Below are positions 61,277 to 64,000 of a stretch of 64,000 nt of DNA, one piece after another (positions within the stretch are counted from its first letter, which is position 1; every line of letters begins with the position of its first letter). Origin of the DNA: Gemmatimonadota bacterium (GTDB taxonomy: Bacteria; Gemmatimonadota; Gemmatimonadetes; Gemmatimonadales; Gemmatimonadaceae); contig JAPLKS010000022.1 in the NCBI GenBank assembly GCA_026387915.1, forward strand, positions 291,419 through 355,418. The letters run 5' to 3'. The notes beneath the pieces are model-generated. The model saw nothing but the letters and a program-made list of their open reading frames with translations. It searched no databases and had not been told where the DNA came from. Both the position numbers and the translations under genes were made by a program.

Positions 61277-61885
61277 TTACCAGTCGATGAACAGCGCGAG
61301 GGGCGCCTTGAGCGATTCCACCACGAGCGTCGCCCATTGCCGGAAGAGCCGACGTGATCCTGGTGTCGGGAGCGCAGGCGACGTGAGAGGATCAAGCCCA
61401 TACCGGCGCCCGAGAATTTCCAGTCGGAGCATGTGAAACGGATCGCTCACAATAATGACCGAGCGCATCCGGTACGCCTGAAGGAGATCGGCGGCCGCTC
61501 GCAATGACTGCGACGAGGTGCGCCCTTCGTTTTCGAGCAAAATGGCCGTGTCGGGAACGCCGCGTGACATCACATACATTCGTCCGGCCGCCGCTTCACT
61601 CACCACGTCACCCTCGCCGGTGCCTCCCGTCAGCAGCATGCGTGCAGCGAGTCCGCGCTGCCAGAGCGCTATGGCGTGGTCGAGTCGGGCGCGCAACACT
61701 GGGGAGGGGTGGCCGTTGTACTGCGCAGCGCCCATCACAACAATGGCGTCCGCGTGCTGCGCATCGTCTTCGAGCGCCCAGGTCAGCACCGTCGCCATCG
61801 ACACGAACCACCCAAACGCCACGGCGATCGCGACTCGGATGAGAAACGCGCGGGAACGAAAGTACGATCGGTGCGGACGGTCCAT
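61277..61885 (-). CDS. YdcF/SanA-type (DUF218) membrane-anchored protein
   Basis: 202 residues. One N-terminal membrane helix (AFLIRVAIAVAFGWFVSMAT) leads into a DUF218 domain: DAIVVMGAAQYNGHPSPVL, then LLTGGTGEGDVVSEA and VIIVSDPFHMLR. The family is linked to envelope integrity and vancomycin sensitivity (SanA) or of unknown function (YdcF). It precedes the second M16 pair on the same strand. Confidence 0.85.
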   Translation of the reverse strand: MDRPHRSYFRSRAFLIRVAIAVAFGWFVSMATVLTWALEDDAQHADAIVVMGAAQYNGHPSPVLRARLDHAIALWQRGLAARMLLTGGTGEGDVVSEAAAGRMYVMSRGVPDTAILLENEGRTSSQSLRAAADLLQAYRMRSVIIVSDPFHMLRLEILGRRYGLDPLTSPALPTPGSRRLFRQWATLVVESLKAPLALFIDW

Positions 61886-61940
61886 CGGCGCAAACTACTC
61901 GACCCGCACCGGTGGCGGGAGCAACGACGCGCGGAAACCG

Positions 61941-63338
61941 CTAAATCGAGATGCGCGTCCCCGCCGTCGGACAGTGCGCGCGAAGCCCTTTTGCCGTCAG
62001 CGACGCCGCCAAGCTGTCCTGCGCCGGCGGTTCCCCGTGCACCAACCACACGTCCGTGAGTGCCGGCGATTGCGCGCGCACGCCATCAATCCAAGCGGAA
62101 AGCTCGGTTCGGTCAGCGTGCGCACTGTAGCCTTCGATAATCTCCACGGCCGCGCGAAGGGGAATCTCATCACCAAACACCCTTACCATCGGGTGGCGTT
62201 CAACGATGCGCCGGCCTAAGGTGTGCTCCGCCATAAATCCCACAACGAGAATCGTGTTGCGGGGATCGCTTGCGCCATTCAGGAGATGGTGCAGAATCCG
62301 GCCAGACTCCGCCATGCCAGACGCCGCGATAATCACCATCGGCCCGTGCTGACGATCGAGTTCCTTGGACGCCTCAACACTCTCCGTATACCGAACCAGC
62401 GGAAACTGAAAAAGATCTTCGCCGAGTTTCCGATGCGAACGCACAAAGGGCTCAGTGTCGTCAAACAACTCCGCATTCCGACTAAATACGTCGGTGGTCT
62501 TGGTGGCCAGTGGACTGTCGATCGCAATTGGGAGCCGGGGAATTTCTCCCGCATCCGCGAGCTGGTGCAGGTCGTACACGAGCTCCTGTGTGCGCCCAAC
62601 AGCAAAGGCCGGAATCAGCACCTTGCCCCCGCGCGCCGCCGTCTCTCGCACCACCGCAGCGAGCTGCGCCTTGGCGCCCGTCACACTTTCGTGATCGCGA
62701 TTCCCGTAGGTGCTCTCCATGATCACCACGTCGGCCCCTGGCGGCGGCTCGGGATCCCGAATGATCGGGAGCCCTGACCGCCCGACGTCTCCACTGAACA
62801 CCAGCCGCTTTGATGTCGCCCCAGTACTCACATCCAGCGCAATGGACGCTGACCCGAGAATGTGTCCCGCGTCAAAAAACGTGGCGCGTATTCCCGCCGT
62901 GATATCCGTGATTGTCCGGTACGGCGTCCGCCGCATCTGCTCAAGTGTCGCCTCGACATCTCGTGGCTCATACAGCGGCTCGAGGTGCTCTTTCCGGCGG
63001 CGCGAGAGGAACTCCGCGTCCTTCACCTGAATGTGCGCGGAATCTGCGAGCATCACTTCGCATAAATCCACTGTCGCCGAGGTGGCAAAAATCGGCCCGC
63101 GGTACCCCGCCCGCACTAAGAACGGAATCCGCCCGGCATGATCGATATGCGCGTGCGACAACACAATCGCGTCAATCTGCTCCACCGGGAGCGGAAGGGT
63201 CGAGTTTTTCCGGTGCACGTCCGCACGGCGCCCCTGAAAGAGCCCGCAGTCGATCACGACGGTCTTGCCGTTCGCCCGCACGATGTGGCACGAGCCCGTC
63301 ACTTCGCGGGCCGCGCCAGAAAACTGCACCTCCATCAC
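61941..63338 (-). CDS. Metallo-beta-lactamase/beta-CASP RNA-specificity domain hydrolase
   Basis: 465 residues from the first of two adjacent ATGs (63338). Motif 1/2 of the MBL fold is HAHIDHAGRIP; motif 3/4 regions GHILGSASIAL and VFSGDVGR follow. The beta-CASP insertion (~200-390) and the C-terminal EIIEGYSAHADRTELSAW with LVHGEP complete the RNA-specificity (RMMBL) domain. Relatives are CPSF-like RNA endonucleases or exonucleases. A separate KH domain as in archaeal CPSF is absent. Confidence 0.9.
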   Translation of the reverse strand: MMEVQFSGAAREVTGSCHIVRANGKTVVIDCGLFQGRRADVHRKNSTLPLPVEQIDAIVLSHAHIDHAGRIPFLVRAGYRGPIFATSATVDLCEVMLADSAHIQVKDAEFLSRRRKEHLEPLYEPRDVEATLEQMRRTPYRTITDITAGIRATFFDAGHILGSASIALDVSTGATSKRLVFSGDVGRSGLPIIRDPEPPPGADVVIMESTYGNRDHESVTGAKAQLAAVVRETAARGGKVLIPAFAVGRTQELVYDLHQLADAGEIPRLPIAIDSPLATKTTDVFSRNAELFDDTEPFVRSHRKLGEDLFQFPLVRYTESVEASKELDRQHGPMVIIAASGMAESGRILHHLLNGASDPRNTILVVGFMAEHTLGRRIVERHPMVRVFGDEIPLRAAVEIIEGYSAHADRTELSAWIDGVRAQSPALTDVWLVHGEPPAQDSLAASLTAKGLRAHCPTAGTRISI

Positions 63339-63349
63339 CCCGCCGGGCT

Positions 63350-63526
63350 TCAGCGGTCTGGCTCGGAACGCCGCGCAAATATCACGGTCACCCGCGTCGC
63401 ATCCTGTGTAATGAGCGAGGGTTCCCAGCCGCCACGGCTGCGTTCATTGAGCAAATCGGTGAGCGCGTCTTCGTCGTCGCGGGCATGACGTGAAAAACGG
63501 AGAATCACGGCTTGGTATTCTTTCAT
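63350..63526 (-). CDS. Small DUF4177-like protein
   Basis: 58 residues from the ATG at 63526 (MKEYQAVILRF). The pattern of beta strand, helix with LTDLLNERSRGGWEPSLI, then a beta strand VTVIFARR resembles the DUF4177 fold (strand, helix, GWE, strand). Function is unknown. It ends 11 bp before the beta-CASP gene and may be co-transcribed. It is the last GC-rich gene before the AT-rich segment. Confidence 0.65.
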   Translation of the reverse strand: MKEYQAVILRFSRHARDDEDALTDLLNERSRGGWEPSLITQDATRVTVIFARRSEPDR

Positions 63527-63547
63527 ACAACACACCCTCGTAAGTCA

Positions 63548-63575
63548 TTGACATTAGTATAGTTACAGCTACTAT
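63548..63575 (+). promoter_or_regulatory. Sigma-70-like promoter ahead of the AT-rich gene
   Basis: A perfect -35 TTGACA (63548-63553) and a -10-like TACTAT (63570-63575) are separated by 16 bases. The inverted repeat ATAGT / ACTAT (63559-63563 / 63571-63575) overlaps the -10 and could bind a repressor. The reading frame starts 62 bases downstream. Confidence 0.5.
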
Positions 63576-63637
63576 TGATGTAGACTTTCGTCAATTCCAT
63601 AGTAATTTAGCCAACCGAATTCGTAACCAAGACCCAA

Positions 63638-64000
63638 ATGACCACCAAGTTTAACAAAAATCTCAAGGGATTCTACAGGGTAGCGAATCAGGGAAGCTAT
63701 GTGGTACAGATTCAAACACGATTCGCTTCAGTGAAACGACTTCAAATTTCATCAAGCGTGTACCCCGAAACACCAAATGCAGAAGACACGCTCAGAAAAA
63801 TGAAGTTGATGTTGAAGGAAATGAACAGGAACGGAGATGTTGAAACACTGATGAAACTGAAAGAACGAAAGATTCGTTTGCGCGACCTATTCAACGCTTA
63901 CCTAAGTGGACGCGAAAAAACACTTCATGGTAACGAACACACAACAATCTATAGTGCGCTTCTTGGTCTTTCAAAAATACAAAAGTCTGTCTACTCGGCG
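63638..64000 (+). CDS. Partial gene, tyrosine recombinase/integrase-like N-terminus
   Basis: Open from the ATG at 63638 to the window end, 121 codons without a stop. An AT-rich coding style (AAA, ACA, CAA, CGA codons) sets it apart from all neighbours. The protein begins with short beta strands (GFYRVANQGSYVVQIQTRF), then a Lys-rich helix (LRKMKLMLKEMN). Next comes LMKLKERKIRLRDLFNAYLSGR, reminiscent of the arm and SAM-like core-binding region at the N-terminus of phage-type integrases. The catalytic domain, if present, is outside the window, so the identification is tentative. Confidence 0.45.
   Translation, partial: MTTKFNKNLKGFYRVANQGSYVVQIQTRFASVKRLQISSSVYPETPNAEDTLRKMKLMLKEMNRNGDVETLMKLKERKIRLRDLFNAYLSGREKTLHGNEHTTIYSALLGLSKIQKSVYSA

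Larger units (their letters stand above)
63530..64000. other. AT-rich segment, probable edge of an integrated element
   Basis: From about 63530 the base composition falls sharply: long A/T-rich stretches, AAA and AAT codons, and no GC third-position bias, unlike everything before it. The segment holds a promoter-like sequence and the start of a recombinase-like gene. The element continues beyond the window, so its nature and other end are unknown. Confidence 0.6.

Overview
The window is about 64 kb of bacterial chromosome, GC-rich until its last ~470 bases. The gene style suggests Gemmatimonadota: many secreted S9 and M16 peptidases, a very large VPS10/BNR-repeat protein, secreted proteins with a carboxypeptidase-like domain plus a TonB-plug-like segment and no barrel, a lipoprotein amidohydrolase, and tight start/stop (ATGA) overlaps. 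This assignment is inference from gene content; there is no rRNA, and the single tRNA does not decide it.

Layout. 1-11 kb: a cut-off NTF2-like secreted protein, the ribosome factor EttA, a secreted S9 peptidase, a GT39-like membrane glycosyltransferase, an isolated CheZ-like phosphatase, a CcdA-TlpA-hydrolase operon, a 2H phosphoesterase and two PAP2 phosphatases. 11-17 kb: a D-amino-acid-type island. A FadR-type regulator and a lipoprotein N-acyl-D-amino-acid deacylase homologue run one way; a GNAT acyltransferase, an NSAR/OSBS-family racemase and an M20 deacylase run the other way, with a palindromic operator-like site between them. 17-30 kb: phospholipase D-like protein, FabI, GNAT, VPS10-like protein, beta-propeller/phosphoesterase lipoprotein, LPG-synthase/flippase-like membrane protein, and a three-gene HEAT-repeat / HD-GYP / PAS-GGDEF cyclic-di-GMP module. 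30-44 kb: transketolase, two plug-like secreted proteins (one with a 15-bp tandem repeat inside its signal peptide), an MFS exporter, a coupled metallopeptidase and ATP-grasp pair, an S9 lipoprotein, a MacB-type permease, an FkbM-like methyltransferase and tRNA-Phe(GAA).

44-48 kb: an M16 peptidase pair (one catalytic, one lacking the zinc motif) and prephenate dehydratase. 48-57 kb, minus strand: a closely packed run holA, SPOR protein, mutS, cystathionine beta-synthase, ddl, a QueE-like protein with no iron-sulphur cysteines, a rhomboid with Thr at the usual serine position, and queF. 57-63.5 kb: ECF sigma factor with a putative zinc-finger anti-sigma, a Nudix hydrolase, a second M16 pair, a YdcF-type protein, a beta-CASP nuclease and a small DUF4177-like protein.

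The last ~470 bases are strikingly AT-rich and open a reading frame that looks like the N-terminus of a tyrosine recombinase. They probably mark the edge of an integrated element lying beyond the window. The most unusual features are the complete D-to-L amino-acid conversion module with its operator, the cysteine-less QueE homologue beside an atypical QueF, the metallopeptidase/ATP-grasp pair, and the variable-looking signal-peptide repeat.
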